Assembly (NCBI GenBank): GCA_018660305.1
Contig: JABJKO010000002.1
Location: 29,714 to 93,713, forward strand
DNA: 64,000 bases
Reading direction: 5' to 3'
From: Rhodospirillaceae bacterium
GTDB taxonomy: Bacteria; Pseudomonadota; Alphaproteobacteria; MPNO01; UBA2964
The notes beneath the pieces were generated by a model that was not told the origin of the DNA, made no database searches, and saw nothing but the letters and a program-made list of their open reading frames with translations. The position numbers and the translations under genes were made by a program. This document shows, piece after piece, positions 46,693-56,137 of this stretch (position 1 is the first letter of the stretch; each line of letters opens with the position of its first letter).

Positions 46693-47199
46693 ATGGCGGT
46701 CGCGGCTGTCACGGAACACGGTGCGGCCACGGCCAATCCGATTGATCTTATCGAAAAGATAGCAGGCGCCCACGGCTGGTCGGTCGATCGTGGGAGCGAC
46801 AACGAACTGGCCATAGAGATTACCGGGCAATGGACCGATTACCGGTTGTTTTTTTCCTGGTTGGACGATCTGTGCGCCATTCATTTCGCCTGTGCGTTTG
46901 AGATGAATGTGCCGGATCATCGCCGGACCGCGATCAATGAATTGCTGGCCCGTATCAATGAGCGCATGGCGGTTGGCCATTTCGATCTGTGGGCCGATCG
47001 CGGTCTGCCGGTCTTTCGTCAATCCACCCTGCTTCGAGGATCCAGCGGCGTCAGCGTCGAACAGGTTGAGGATTTGATTGAAATCGCGCTGGCCGAGAGC
47101 GAGCGGTTTTACCCGGCTTTCCAATATGTCATCTGGGGTGGCAAGACACCGAAGGACGCCGTCGACGCGGCCATGATCGATACGGTCGGCGAAGCCTGA
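46693..47199 (+). CDS. YbjN domain-containing protein
   Basis: 168 residues, AAAGGGGG just ahead of the ATG. The fold is that of YbjN/type III chaperone-like proteins: 'DYRLFFSWLDDLCAIHFACAFEMNVPDHRR' and 'INELLARINERMAVGHFDLW'. Members are thought to be regulators of growth or stress. Function here unknown. The gap before it (about 240 bp) has no gene. It precedes proC by 126 bp. Confidence 0.85.
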   Translation: MAVAAVTEHGAATANPIDLIEKIAGAHGWSVDRGSDNELAIEITGQWTDYRLFFSWLDDLCAIHFACAFEMNVPDHRRTAINELLARINERMAVGHFDLWADRGLPVFRQSTLLRGSSGVSVEQVEDLIEIALAESERFYPAFQYVIWGGKTPKDAVDAAMIDTVGEA

Positions 47200-47325
47200 C
47201 GTCCAGGATTTGCATCTGATTCAATTTACTGTGCGGCGATAGCACAGCGCCGCCCGTTGGCGATCCCTCAAAATTTGCTATTCTGATCCGACCGTTAAAC
47301 GCGATATTTTCGGAAAGGGTCTGCT

Positions 47326-48135
47326 GTGACAAAAGAATTGCTTCTGGTCGGTTGCGGCAAGATGGGCGGCGCGCTGCTCGGTGGATGGCTGGGGCGGGAC
47401 GTGGATCCCGCGTCGGTGACAATTGTCGAGCCCTATGGCGCCGACGCCATCGCGGCGAAATTTGGCGTAAAGGCCGTCGAAGAGCTGGATGCTCTTGATA
47501 AGGGCGCCGCGCCCGGTGTGGTCGTCTATGCCGTCAAGCCGCAGGCAATGGACGATATCGTTCCGGGCTACAGGCGGTTTGTGCGGCCCGAAACGGTATT
47601 TCTGTCCATAGCGGCCGGTCGGCCAATTTCGTTTTTTGAGAAACATCTCGGCGACGATGCGGCGATCATTCGCAGCATGCCCAATACGCCCGCCGCGGTC
47701 GGGCGCGGTATTACCGTCGCCTGCGGTAATGCGCATATCACCGAACAACAGAAGACACGCTGTCACGGGCTTCTGGAAGCGGTGGGCGAAGTGGCCTGGG
47801 TTGAGGATGAAGGGCTGATGGATGCGGTTACCGCGGTGTCTGGCAGCGGTCCTGCCTATGTTTTTCTATTGATCGAGACCATGGCGGAGGCCGGTGTCGC
47901 CGCCGGTCTGGATCCCGCGCTGGCCGAGCAACTCGCCAGGGCGACGGTAATTGGCAGCGGTGAGCTTGCCCGCCAGTCGCCTGACCCGGCGGCGACATTG
48001 CGTCAGAATGTAACCAGTCCGGGGGGGACTACCGCGGCGGCCCTCGATGTCCTGATGGATACAAATGGGATGAAAGATCTCATGACCCGCGCTATCGACG
48101 CAGCCACTCGCCGGTCCCGCGAATTGGCGGGCTAA
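47326..48135 (+). CDS. proC: pyrroline-5-carboxylate reductase
   Basis: 269 residues from a GTG with GGAAAGGG ahead. NADPH site 'LLVGCGKMGGALLGGWL'; 'RSMPNTPAAVGRGI' and the signature 'TAVSGSGPAYVFLLIETMAEAGVAAGL' with 'QNVTSPGGTTAAAL' are those of ProC. Last step of proline synthesis. Converges on the sigma-factor gene with 7 bp between the stops. Confidence 0.95.
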   Translation: MTKELLLVGCGKMGGALLGGWLGRDVDPASVTIVEPYGADAIAAKFGVKAVEELDALDKGAAPGVVVYAVKPQAMDDIVPGYRRFVRPETVFLSIAAGRPISFFEKHLGDDAAIIRSMPNTPAAVGRGITVACGNAHITEQQKTRCHGLLEAVGEVAWVEDEGLMDAVTAVSGSGPAYVFLLIETMAEAGVAAGLDPALAEQLARATVIGSGELARQSPDPAATLRQNVTSPGGTTAAALDVLMDTNGMKDLMTRAIDAATRRSRELAG

Positions 48136-48142
48136 ACTTATC

Positions 48143-49009
48143 TCAGGGTTGCCGGAGCGGTGGGTTCATGACGGCGTCGGCCTGGTCGCGCAGTGGTTGA
48201 AGGATAGCCTGGAGCTGCTCAAGCGCCCGAACTTCCAACTGGCGGACCCGTTCCTTGGACAGGCCTAATTCCGCACCCAGCGCGGCCCGGCTCGGGGCTT
48301 TTTCGGTGAGAAACCGGCGCCGGATGATGACCCGCTCGCGTTGTGGTAATGCGGACAGGGCGCGGCTCAACATTTCGAGCCAGAAGCGGCCCTCGCTTTC
48401 CGCGACCAGAACGTCCTCCGGCGTCGGCCGTTCGTCCCGCACCTGATCGATCATCGACAATCCGTCGGCCTGGCTGGTCGCCACATCGAGCGACTGATCC
48501 GGCCGGGCGACCCGCCGCGCAAAATTAAAAATCTCGGTGACCGACATGTTGAAGCGGGTTGCCAGATTGCGGGCGAATTCCTCGCTTGGGCCGTCGCCAT
48601 CAACCATCTCACCAACGCGGCGTCGCAAATTGAAGAACAGGCTCTTCTGCGCCGCGGTCGTGCCGACCTTTACCAGCGATCGTGACCGGACCACATAATC
48701 CTGGATGGCGGCGCGTATCCACCACATGGCGTAGGTCGAAAGCTGTACATCGCGGTCGGGGTTGAAGCGCTTGACGGCTTCCAGAAGCCCGACAGTTCCC
48801 TCCTGGATCAGATCGGCCAGCGGATGGCCGTAGCGAGCATAGCGCTTGGCGATATGGAGAACAAAACGCAGATGGCTGGTGACCAGCTTGCTTGCCGCCG
48901 CTTTGTCACCGCTGCGCAGGCGTTGGAACAGTTCACGTTCCTCGCCACGGCTCAGACGCGGCTGACCGCGGACGGTTCTCATGATGCGGTTAATGGCGGT
49001 GTGGCGCAT
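48143..49009 (-). CDS. RNA polymerase sigma factor, RpoH family (sigma-32 type)
   Basis: 288 residues if the ATG at 49009 is used; the frame stays open to 49279, but that overlaps the tetR-like gene and is not similar to sigma factors. Regions 2 ('LATYAMWWIRAAIQDYVVRS'-like, reading 'STYAMWWIRAAIQDYVVRSR') and 4.2 ('LGAELGLSKERVRQLEVRALEQL') are clear, and the RpoH box 'QKSLFFNLRRR' places it in the heat-shock sigma-32 class, closer to the alphaproteobacterial second RpoH. It directs heat or oxidative stress genes. Divergent from the TetR regulator. Confidence 0.85.
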   Translation of the reverse strand: MRHTAINRIMRTVRGQPRLSRGEERELFQRLRSGDKAAASKLVTSHLRFVLHIAKRYARYGHPLADLIQEGTVGLLEAVKRFNPDRDVQLSTYAMWWIRAAIQDYVVRSRSLVKVGTTAAQKSLFFNLRRRVGEMVDGDGPSEEFARNLATRFNMSVTEIFNFARRVARPDQSLDVATSQADGLSMIDQVRDERPTPEDVLVAESEGRFWLEMLSRALSALPQRERVIIRRRFLTEKAPSRAALGAELGLSKERVRQLEVRALEQLQAILQPLRDQADAVMNPPLRQP

Positions 49010-49144
49010 GGTGATAGCGGCTTGATGGCTCCTCGCAATAGAATCGCATACTGGCTGCCGCGGTTCAATGTTTTCTCGCAGGACGTGACGCTTGGATTGA
49101 TCGGGTAGGGACCCTAAGATATGCAACGAGGAAGGGAGAGAGCC

Positions 49145-49762
49145 ATGGCAAAACGACCACGCCCTGTCCGCGACCGGATAATCGATGCCGCGCTTGATCT
49201 CGCCGGTGACCGGCCCTGGCGCAATGTCGGTCTCGGCGATATTGCTGCCGCGGCCAAACAACCCCTTGGCAAGCTTCACGAACAGTTCCCCTCAAAAACC
49301 GCGATCGTTATGGCGGTTATGGAACGGACGAATGCTGCCATGCTGGCCGACGCCGACCCGTCGGTGGACGAGCCGCCGCACGACCGGCTGCTCGACGTAA
49401 TGATGCAGCGGCTCGATGCGCTGGCGCCCCACAAGGCCGCTATCCGCTCGATCCTGCACGATTTGCCATTTGATCCGGTGAGTACGTTGTCCATGGCGCC
49501 CGGATTTTTGGCCTCCATGGCCTGGACGCTGGAAGCCGCCGGGCTGCCGGCGGCCGGTTTTCGCGGGGCGCTTCGCACCAAGGGTCTCGCGGCAATTTAT
49601 CTGGGCGCGCTGTCGGTGTGGCTTGGTGACGACAGCGAAGATCAGGGCAAGACGCTGGCGTTTCTCGACCGCCGGCTAAAGCAGGCGGAACGCGCCGCCC
49701 GATTTTTGAATGGAGCCGGTCTGAAGGGGCGGCACAAACCTACAGATGACGAGTCCGCATGA
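49145..49762 (+). CDS. TetR family transcriptional regulator
   Basis: 205 residues from the ATG at 49145, preceded by a strong AGGAAGGGAGAG. The N-terminal helix-turn-helix ('RIIDAALDLAGDRPWRNVGLGDIAAAAKQPLGKLHEQFPSK') is of TetR type, while the C-terminal helices ('DHLLDVMMQRLDALAPH...' as printed 'DRLLDVMMQRLDAL') form the ligand/dimer domain. COQ9 shares the fold, but the sequence fits a regulator better. It may control its divergent neighbour rpoH or itself. A decayed SGNH gene follows. Confidence 0.8.
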   Translation: MAKRPRPVRDRIIDAALDLAGDRPWRNVGLGDIAAAAKQPLGKLHEQFPSKTAIVMAVMERTNAAMLADADPSVDEPPHDRLLDVMMQRLDALAPHKAAIRSILHDLPFDPVSTLSMAPGFLASMAWTLEAAGLPAAGFRGALRTKGLAAIYLGALSVWLGDDSEDQGKTLAFLDRRLKQAERAARFLNGAGLKGRHKPTDDESA

Positions 49763-49794
49763 CGGGACACTCTCCCCAACGGCAAGCCGGTTGA

Positions 49795-50333
49795 ATGATC
49801 GTCAAATCCTGGATGCGTGTTGCCGGCCGGAAATCTGTCTTTATCTTCGGAACCCTGATTCTCGCTGAGATAATCTTCGGCACCTGGTTTTTCGGGCCCA
49901 ATTTCCGTTTCTAACGATCCCCCGGAATTTACGTCTCGCCAATGCCGGAATCGATGGCCACACCTCCGTTGGGCATATCAGAAGTTTTTAGGCTTGGTTT
50001 CCCCAGATACCCGGTCTGAAGCCCACATATGTCCTGCTTTATGTGGGGATCAACGATGCCCATCTTTGTCACCCAGCAACGGGGTGGCGCCATTGTCATT
50101 GACGGCGTGACCATGCCATCGATCGCGAGTCGGTGCGCTGGCAGGTCGTGCAGCTTCTATATAACGAAACGATGATGACGACCTGCCGCGATGTACCGAC
50201 GATCTGTATTGATCTGGCGTCCGCGATCAAATTCGTGTCGGAGGATTTCAGCGATCTCCTGCACACGACCGCCAGCGGATCACGCAAGATCGGCGAATTG
50301 TTGGCCGACCGACTAAAAGACCTAATTCGTTAA
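49795..50333 (+). pseudogene. decayed SGNH/GDSL-type hydrolase gene
   Basis: Pieces of an SGNH esterase/acyltransferase-like protein remain. At 49795-49914 is a 39-residue N-terminal membrane anchor (MIVKSWMRVAGRKSVF...FGPNFRF) that stops in frame 1. From 49926 another frame gives 'NAGIDGHTSVGHIRSF', then a TAG at 49989, then 'WFPQIPGLKPTYVLLYVGINDA' with the block III G-x-N-D motif (about 50046-50057), then a TGA at 50100, and finally 'ESVRWQVVQLLYNE...' to 'DFSDLLHTTASGSRKIGELL' with the block V Asp and His (50253, 50262). A frameshift/deletion plus two stops make it non-functional. The end overlaps the histidine kinase stop. Confidence 0.75.
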
Positions 50334-51661
50334 ATTGGCAGGCGCATCCTGGCCCGCGCGCCGCCGGTGGGTGAATCCTCCAGCACCAGATCGCCGCCAT
50401 GGCCATGCATGACGTCCCGCGCAATGGTCAGTCCCAGCCCGGTCCCGGCGGTATCGGGGCTGCGTGCGCTGTCCAGCCGGTAAAATGGCTTGAAGACTTC
50501 GTCGCGCTGATCTTCGGGAATGCCCGGCCCGTCGTCATCGACTATGATTTCGATGGCATTGCCCGAACGGGCCGCGTGGATCGCGACATTGCCGCCATAG
50601 ATCACCGCGTTATTGACCAGATTGGTGATGCAGCGCCGGAAGGCGTTGGGCTTCAGCGGGACTGACAGATCGCCCTCCATGTTCAGCACGATGTCGGTGT
50701 CCTCGTGCCGCGCCCGATGGACGATATCGGCCAGAATTTCGCTGACATCGCTGACCACCACGCCCTCCGCGCTCTCGCCGCGGGCAAAGGCGAGGTATTC
50801 CTCGACCATCTTTTCCATCTCGGCGAGATCGGTCTTGAGCTCCTCCACCGCAGCGGAATCCCCGAGCAGCGCGAGCTGCAGCTTCATTCGGGTGAGGGGC
50901 GTTCGCAGATCGTGCGACACGCCGGCCAGCATTTCCGTGCGCTGATTGATCATGCGCTGGATTCGGTTGCGCATGACGTTGAAGGCGGCGGCCGCCTGAC
51001 GGATTTCCGTCGACCCCTCGGGTTTGAAACCGGGAACGTCGCGGCCCTTGCCAAAGCTGTCGACGGCGTTTGCCAGGCGCCGGATGGGCCGCACCTGATT
51101 GCGCATAAAAACCATGGCGACGGCGAAAAGGACCAGCGATGTGCCGACCATCCACATGACAAATATATAAGTCGTCGAGCTGAACAGCCTCTCGCGATCC
51201 ACCACCACATCCATAATTCCGTCCGGCAGCTGAACGTGAACATGGACCTGGCGATCGAACGATTCCGTATCCATCTGGAACGGTCGTCTGACCCGTTCAC
51301 GCAGCGCATTACCGAGGACGCGCCACAGAATACCACTGCCTTTTACGGCTGATTCGTTGGGTAATATGGCATCGGGGCGGAAGTCGATCTTGAGACCGAG
51401 ATTGGCGCCTGCGGAATAAAATATCCACTCCTGGTTCGCCGAGCCGGCGAAATTTCGCCGGTTTTCGATGACACTGGCGATCTCACCGGCGACCGCGCTC
51501 GCAAGGCGGCGGGTAATGGTTTCCCAATGCCGGTCGTAAAATATCCAGGCCGATACCACCTGAAGAACGATCAGCGGTGTCACGATAATCATGAGCGACC
51601 GGCCGAGCAGCGATCGCGGCAAAATTCTTTTTATGGAGAAGCGGCGGGCGAGGCTGGTCAT
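50330..51661 (-). CDS. sensor histidine kinase, EnvZ type
   Basis: 443 residues. Two membrane helices bound a periplasmic domain (about residues 37-160), then a HAMP region ('NQVRPIRRLANAVDSFGKGRDVPGF'), the phosphorylated His250 in 'GVSHDLRTPLTRMKL', the N box 'NLVNNAVIYG' and the ATP lid 'DDGPGIPEDQRDEVF...GTGLGLTIARDVMHGHGG'. It signals to the response regulator encoded upstream with a 4-base overlap. The stimulus is unknown; EnvZ-like proteins often sense osmotic or acid conditions. Confidence 0.94.
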   Translation of the reverse strand: MTSLARRFSIKRILPRSLLGRSLMIIVTPLIVLQVVSAWIFYDRHWETITRRLASAVAGEIASVIENRRNFAGSANQEWIFYSAGANLGLKIDFRPDAILPNESAVKGSGILWRVLGNALRERVRRPFQMDTESFDRQVHVHVQLPDGIMDVVVDRERLFSSTTYIFVMWMVGTSLVLFAVAMVFMRNQVRPIRRLANAVDSFGKGRDVPGFKPEGSTEIRQAAAAFNVMRNRIQRMINQRTEMLAGVSHDLRTPLTRMKLQLALLGDSAAVEELKTDLAEMEKMVEEYLAFARGESAEGVVVSDVSEILADIVHRARHEDTDIVLNMEGDLSVPLKPNAFRRCITNLVNNAVIYGGNVAIHAARSGNAIEIIVDDDGPGIPEDQRDEVFKPFYRLDSARSPDTAGTGLGLTIARDVMHGHGGDLVLEDSPTGGARARMRLPI

Positions 51662-52332
51662 TCCGGCCGCAGCCTGTAGCCATGACCGCGAACGGTCTGC
51701 AGAAATCGTGGTGCGCGCGGGTTCGGTTCAATCTTGCGGCGCAGCCGTGTAACCTGGACATCGACTGTTCGCTCACCGCCATCGATAGCGCTTTGCTCGA
51801 TCAGGGCTTCGCGGCTGACGGCCTCGCCGGCGGCAAGCGCCAGGGTATTGAGCAGCCGTTCCTCTACGGATGTCAATTTGACGAGTTCATCCTGTCGCCA
51901 CAGCTCACCCCGTTCCACGTCGAACCGGCAATCCCCGAGCTGAAGGTGTGACCGCGCGATCGGCGGGGCGGCACGACGGAGAATGGTGGAGATCCGCAGC
52001 ACCAGTTCGCGCGGCTCGAACGGTTTAACCAGATAATCGTCGGCGCCGCGTTCCAGCCCCGCGATGCGGTCCTCGACCTCACCACGCGCCGTCAAAAGCA
52101 GGATCGGAATGTTGCCATTCTGGCGGATCGACTGGGTCAGTGACAATCCGTCTTCGCCCGGCATCATGACGTCGACGACCAGCAGATCGAAGGTAATACC
52201 GGCGAGCAGTTTGCGCGCTTCGTCGGCGCCGTTGGCCACGGAGACGATGAAATCGTTTTCACTCAGATAGCGGCGCAACAATTCGCGCAAACGCGAATCA
52301 TCGTCGACGACGAGTATATGCGGAGAGCTCAT
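51658..52332 (-). CDS. response regulator, OmpR family
   Basis: 224 residues. Receiver domain with acidic 'VDDD' pocket (residues 9-12) and phospho-accepting Asp54 in 'LVVDVMMPGEDG'; Lys in 'YLVKPFEP'. The C-terminal winged helix ('LTSVEERLLNTLALAAGEAVSREALI', 'RTVDVQVTRLRRKIEPNPRAPRFLQTVRGHGYRL') is OmpR/PhoB type. It is encoded first in the pair, upstream of its kinase, and its start lies about 195 bp from the divergent serC. Confidence 0.95.
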   Translation of the reverse strand: MSSPHILVVDDDSRLRELLRRYLSENDFIVSVANGADEARKLLAGITFDLLVVDVMMPGEDGLSLTQSIRQNGNIPILLLTARGEVEDRIAGLERGADDYLVKPFEPRELVLRISTILRRAAPPIARSHLQLGDCRFDVERGELWRQDELVKLTSVEERLLNTLALAAGEAVSREALIEQSAIDGGERTVDVQVTRLRRKIEPNPRAPRFLQTVRGHGYRLRPE

Positions 52333-52527
52333 GACCCCGATTATAATGCTTTACGTCCTGAGGCGCGCGCAGAATTGCACAGATGCGAAAAAGCTCATTG
52401 CTCAAAATTGCTGCGACAATTTCGCACAACCTGTGACTCCGATTGACGGAACGGGGCACACCCACTACAAGAACCGCGGGCCACGACCCCCCAACGGGTT
52501 GCGCCTCTTCTGTAAGGGAGAGTCATT
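52333..52527 (+). ncRNA. serC upstream leader, candidate serC RNA motif
   Basis: This gap precedes serC-serA. The last 80 bases, especially 52450-52515, hold C- and G-rich stretches (GGGGCACACCC, GCGGGCCACGACCCC, ACCCCCCAACGGGT) that can pair as short hairpins. In alphaproteobacteria a conserved 5' leader called the serC RNA motif is known in front of this operon, which fits position and operon content. I cannot confirm the consensus by eye. An AAGGGAG ribosome site ends the leader. Confidence 0.3.
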
Positions 52528-53712
52528 ATGACTAATATTGAAACGCCGGCGCATCCTGCGCTGCGTCCCCAAAATCCTTGTTTTTCTTCAGGTCCCTGTG
52601 CCAAACGGCCGGGATGGACGGCGAATGCTCTGAGCGATTCGCTGGTCGGTCGGTCGCACCGTTCCGGTCCGGGTAAGGCCAAGCTGGCCGAAGTACTCGA
52701 TCGTTCCCGCGAAATCCTTGGCCTGCCAGACGATTACCGCATTGGTATCGTGCCCGCTTCCGATACCGGCGCCGTCGAGATGGCACTGTGGACGCTGCTC
52801 GGCGAGCGGGGCACCGATGTCCTGGCCTGGGAGAGCTTCGGCGCCGGCTGGGTGACCGATATCACCAAGCAGCTCAGGCTGGACGATGTCCGTATTATTG
52901 ACGCACCCTATGGTGAATTGCCGGATCTCGGCCAGGTGGACTGGTCCCGCGACGTGGTCTTCACCTGGAACGGGACGACCTCCGGTGTGCGCGTTCCCCA
53001 TGCCGACTGGATTACCTCCGACCGCGAAGGCCTGTCCATCTGCGACGCCACCTCGGCGGCCTTCGCCATGGCGTTGCCGTGGGACAAGCTCGATGTGGTG
53101 ACCTATTCCTGGCAGAAGGTCATGGGCGGCGAAGCACAGCACGGCGTGCTGATCCTGAGCCCCCGCGCCGTGGAAAGGCTTGAAAGCTACGTGCCGGCCT
53201 GGCCCCTGCCGAAGATCTTCCGCATGACCAGCGGCGGCAAACTGGTCGAGGGAATTTTCCGGGGAGAGACCATTAACACGCCCTCGATGGTATGTGTTGA
53301 AGACGCCCTGGACGGGTTGCGATGGGGCGAAAGCGTCGGCGGCGCCGAGGCGCTGATCGCCCGCTCGGAAGCCAATCTCGCCGCCATGGCGGGCTGGGTG
53401 GAGAAAACGGATTGGGTCGAGTTTCTCGCCGCCGATCCCGCCATCCGATCCTGCACATCGGTGTGTCTCAGTATCGTAGACCCCTGGTTTGCCGCTCTGT
53501 CGGACAAGGAGCAGGCCGCCATTCCCAAGCGCATGGAAGCGCTGCTTGACGCCGAAGGGGTGGCCTACGACATCAATGGGTATCGCGACGCTCCGCCGGG
53601 CCTGCGGATCTGGGCCGGGGCGACCATCGAAACCGATGATCTTGACGCTTTATTCCCGTGGCTGGACTGGGCCTTCGCCACCGTGCGGGCCGAATATGCC
53701 GCGGCAGACTAG
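52528..53712 (+). CDS. serC: phosphoserine transaminase
   Basis: 394 residues, the alphaproteobacterial (longer) SerC type. Opens '[15 protein letters not shown]'; the PLP lysine lies in '[14 protein letters not shown]' and contacts in '[18 protein letters not shown]'. Converts 3-phosphohydroxypyruvate to phosphoserine. Forms an operon with serA 11 bp downstream. A leader with possible RNA structure precedes it. Confidence 0.95.
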   Translation: MTNIETPAHPALRPQNPCFSSGPCAKRPGWTANALSDSLVGRSHRSGPGKAKLAEVLDRSREILGLPDDYRIGIVPASDTGAVEMALWTLLGERGTDVLAWESFGAGWVTDITKQLRLDDVRIIDAPYGELPDLGQVDWSRDVVFTWNGTTSGVRVPHADWITSDREGLSICDATSAAFAMALPWDKLDVVTYSWQKVMGGEAQHGVLILSPRAVERLESYVPAWPLPKIFRMTSGGKLVEGIFRGETINTPSMVCVEDALDGLRWGESVGGAEALIARSEANLAAMAGWVEKTDWVEFLAADPAIRSCTSVCLSIVDPWFAALSDKEQAAIPKRMEALLDAEGVAYDINGYRDAPPGLRIWAGATIETDDLDALFPWLDWAFATVRAEYAAAD

Positions 53713-53723
53713 GAAACATACTC

Positions 53724-55322
53724 ATGCCTAAAGTTCTTATTTCAGACAGTCTCAGCCCAGCGGCGGTTGAGATCTTCAAAAACCGCGGTGTCGAGGTCGA
53801 TATGATCACCGGCATGTCGCCCGAAGAGCTGATCGCCTGTATCGGTGAGTATGACGGGCTTGCGGTCCGCTCGGCGACCAAGGTCACGCCGGAAGTCCTG
53901 GACGCCGCGACAAATCTCAAAGTGGTCGGGCGGGCCGGTATCGGCGTCGACAACATCAATCTCGATGCGGCCTCCTCACGCGGCATCGTGGTCATGAACA
54001 CGCCGTTCGGCAACGCCATCACTACGGCCGAACATGCCATCGCCATGATGTTCTCCCTGGCGCGCCAGATCCCGCTGGCCGACCGGCTGACCCAATCCGG
54101 CAAGTGGGAGAAAAACCGCTTCATGGGGAGGGAGCTGACCGGCAAGACACTGGGCGTCATCGGCTGCGGCAATATCGGCTCCCGTGTGGTGGAGCGGGCC
54201 ATCGGTCTCAAGATGAAGGTGGTGGGCTACGATCCGTTCCTGACACCGGAAAAGGCCGCCGATCTCGGCATCGAAAAACTTGAGCTCGAAGAGCTGTTTC
54301 GCCGTGCCGATGTCATTACCGTTCACACGCCTCTGACCGATGCGACGCGGGAAATCCTCAATGTGGAAGCCTTTGCCGCCATGAAGGATGGTGTCCTGGT
54401 GATCAATTGCGCGCGCGGCGAACTGGTGGTCGAGAAAGACATGAAGGCGGCGCTGGAATCCGGCAAAGTCGGGGGCTATGCGGTCGACGTCTACGCCACC
54501 GAGCCGCCCACCGGGTTCAGCCTGTTTGGCATGGATAACGTGGTCGGGACCCCGCATCTCGGCGCCTCGACCACCGAAGCGCAGGAAAATGTCGCGTTGC
54601 AGGTTGCCGAACAGATGTCGGACTATCTACTGACCGGCGCCGTGGTCAATGCCATCAATATGCCCTCGGTCAGCGCCGAGGATGCCCCCAAACTCAGGCC
54701 CTATATGCTGCTCGCCGAACTGCTGGGCAGTTTTGTCGGGCAGGTCATCCGCACCGGGCTTAAATCGGTGACCATCGAATATGAAGGCCAGGCGGCCGAT
54801 CTCAATACCCGCCCCATCACCGCCTGTGCGCTCAAGGGCGTAATGTCGCCCATGATGGAATCCATCAACATGGTCAACGCGCCGGTGGTCGCCCGCGACC
54901 GGGATATCGGTGTCTCCGTGGTGAGCCATGAGCGCGACTGCGAATATCAGACGCTGGTGCGTCTTACCGTGACCACCGAGCGGCGCCAGCTTTCCATCGC
55001 CGGTACGCTGATCGGCGGCGACAAGCCGCGCATTACCGAAATCGGCGGTGTGCCTATGGAAGCCTCGCTGGGGCCGCATATGCTCTACACCATGAACCAC
55101 GATAAACCGGGTATCATCGGCGCCTTCGGCACCGCCATGGCCGAAGAGGGCATCAATATCGCCAACTTCATCCTTGGCCGCACCAAACCAGGCGGTGATG
55201 CGGTGACGCTCCTTGAGCTCGACCATCCGCTCAATGATTCCGTCCTCGAAAAAGCCCGATCTGTTCCCAATGTTCTCGAAGTCACCCCGCTTCACTTCCC
55301 GGCCATGGAACAGACTGGGTAG
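53724..55322 (+). CDS. serA: D-3-phosphoglycerate dehydrogenase
   Basis: 532 residues from the ATG at 53724 (frame opens earlier over serC). NAD site 'GVIGCGNIGSRVVERAIGLK', 'VKVVGRAGIGVDNI'-like 'LKVVGRAGIGVDNINLDAA', catalytic Arg/Glu/His region ('NCARGELV', 'VGTPHLGASTTEAQ'), then the long intervening domain and a C-terminal ACT domain ('MLYTMNHDKPGIIGAFGTAMAEEGINIANFILGR') that could bind serine for feedback control. First step of serine synthesis. Confidence 0.96.
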   Translation: MPKVLISDSLSPAAVEIFKNRGVEVDMITGMSPEELIACIGEYDGLAVRSATKVTPEVLDAATNLKVVGRAGIGVDNINLDAASSRGIVVMNTPFGNAITTAEHAIAMMFSLARQIPLADRLTQSGKWEKNRFMGRELTGKTLGVIGCGNIGSRVVERAIGLKMKVVGYDPFLTPEKAADLGIEKLELEELFRRADVITVHTPLTDATREILNVEAFAAMKDGVLVINCARGELVVEKDMKAALESGKVGGYAVDVYATEPPTGFSLFGMDNVVGTPHLGASTTEAQENVALQVAEQMSDYLLTGAVVNAINMPSVSAEDAPKLRPYMLLAELLGSFVGQVIRTGLKSVTIEYEGQAADLNTRPITACALKGVMSPMMESINMVNAPVVARDRDIGVSVVSHERDCEYQTLVRLTVTTERRQLSIAGTLIGGDKPRITEIGGVPMEASLGPHMLYTMNHDKPGIIGAFGTAMAEEGINIANFILGRTKPGGDAVTLLELDHPLNDSVLEKARSVPNVLEVTPLHFPAMEQTG

Positions 55323-55431
55323 GGGCTGCTCTCTCCCGCGGCCGCCGATACGCGCTCCTACGTATTAAATCCGGGCGTTTCAAACGCTATCTCTGGTCCA
55401 GCTAAGATGATGGATTGCGAGGAGAAGGCCT

Positions 55432-56118
55432 GTGCATGCCCGCGATATTATGACGTCACCGGCGATAACCGCCGTGCCGGAGACGACCCTGCTTGAGATC
55501 GCCCAACTTATGCTCGACCATCGGATAAGCGCGGTCCCTATCGTCGATAAATCGCAGGCCCTTGTCGGACTGGTCAGCGAAGGCGACCTGGTGCGCCGGG
55601 CGGAAACAGGCCTGCCGCAAAAGCATAGCTGGTGGCTGTCCATGTTCGGGAACGCGACAGTTCTCGCCGATGAATTCGTCAAGTCACATGGCATGACCGC
55701 CAAAGAGGTGATGACGAAAGGGGTAATCACCGCCGGGGAGGACACCCCGCTCTGGGAAATCGCCGAAACCCTCGAAAGTAAAAAGATCAAACGTGTGCCG
55801 ATTGTCAGCGACGGCCAGATCGTCGGAATCGTTAGCCGGGCAAATTTATTGCAGGCGCTTACCCTCCAGCAGGACAAAATTTCTACCCCGCCGTCACGCG
55901 CGGACAGCACCATTCGTGACGAGTTGATTCAGCTTTTGCAGGACGAACCGTGGGCCGACGCGGCCCACGTCAATGTGATGGTTGCAGATGGCAAGGTTCA
56001 TATATGGGGGTCGGTGCGGTCGGACTCGCAACGCAATGCCCTCTCCGTTGCCGCCAGGAACGTTGCCGGCGTCATCGATGTCGATAATCACGCCCATGTG
56101 TCGCTGACGCTGCTTTGA
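55432..56118 (+). CDS. CBS-domain and BON-domain protein
   Basis: 228 residues from a GTG with AGGAGAAGG ahead. Two CBS domains ('ARDIMTSPAITAVPETTLLEIAQLMLDHRISAVPIVDK' and 'AKEVMTKGVITAGEDTPLWEIAETLESKKIKRVPIVSDGQ') likely bind an adenosine ligand, and the C-terminus ('LLQDEPWADAAHVNVMVADGKVHIWGSV') is a BON domain. Such proteins are linked to stress or ion homeostasis; the target is unknown. Cytoplasmic. Convergent with the carbonic-anhydrase-like gene. Confidence 0.9.
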   Translation: MHARDIMTSPAITAVPETTLLEIAQLMLDHRISAVPIVDKSQALVGLVSEGDLVRRAETGLPQKHSWWLSMFGNATVLADEFVKSHGMTAKEVMTKGVITAGEDTPLWEIAETLESKKIKRVPIVSDGQIVGIVSRANLLQALTLQQDKISTPPSRADSTIRDELIQLLQDEPWADAAHVNVMVADGKVHIWGSVRSDSQRNALSVAARNVAGVIDVDNHAHVSLTLL

Positions 56119-56137
56119 TCGCGTTGACTTCTGATCG

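Noticed and set aside
49010..49279. N-terminal extension of the sigma-factor frame
   Set aside because: No sigma-factor similarity and it would overlap the strong ribosome site and start of the TetR gene.
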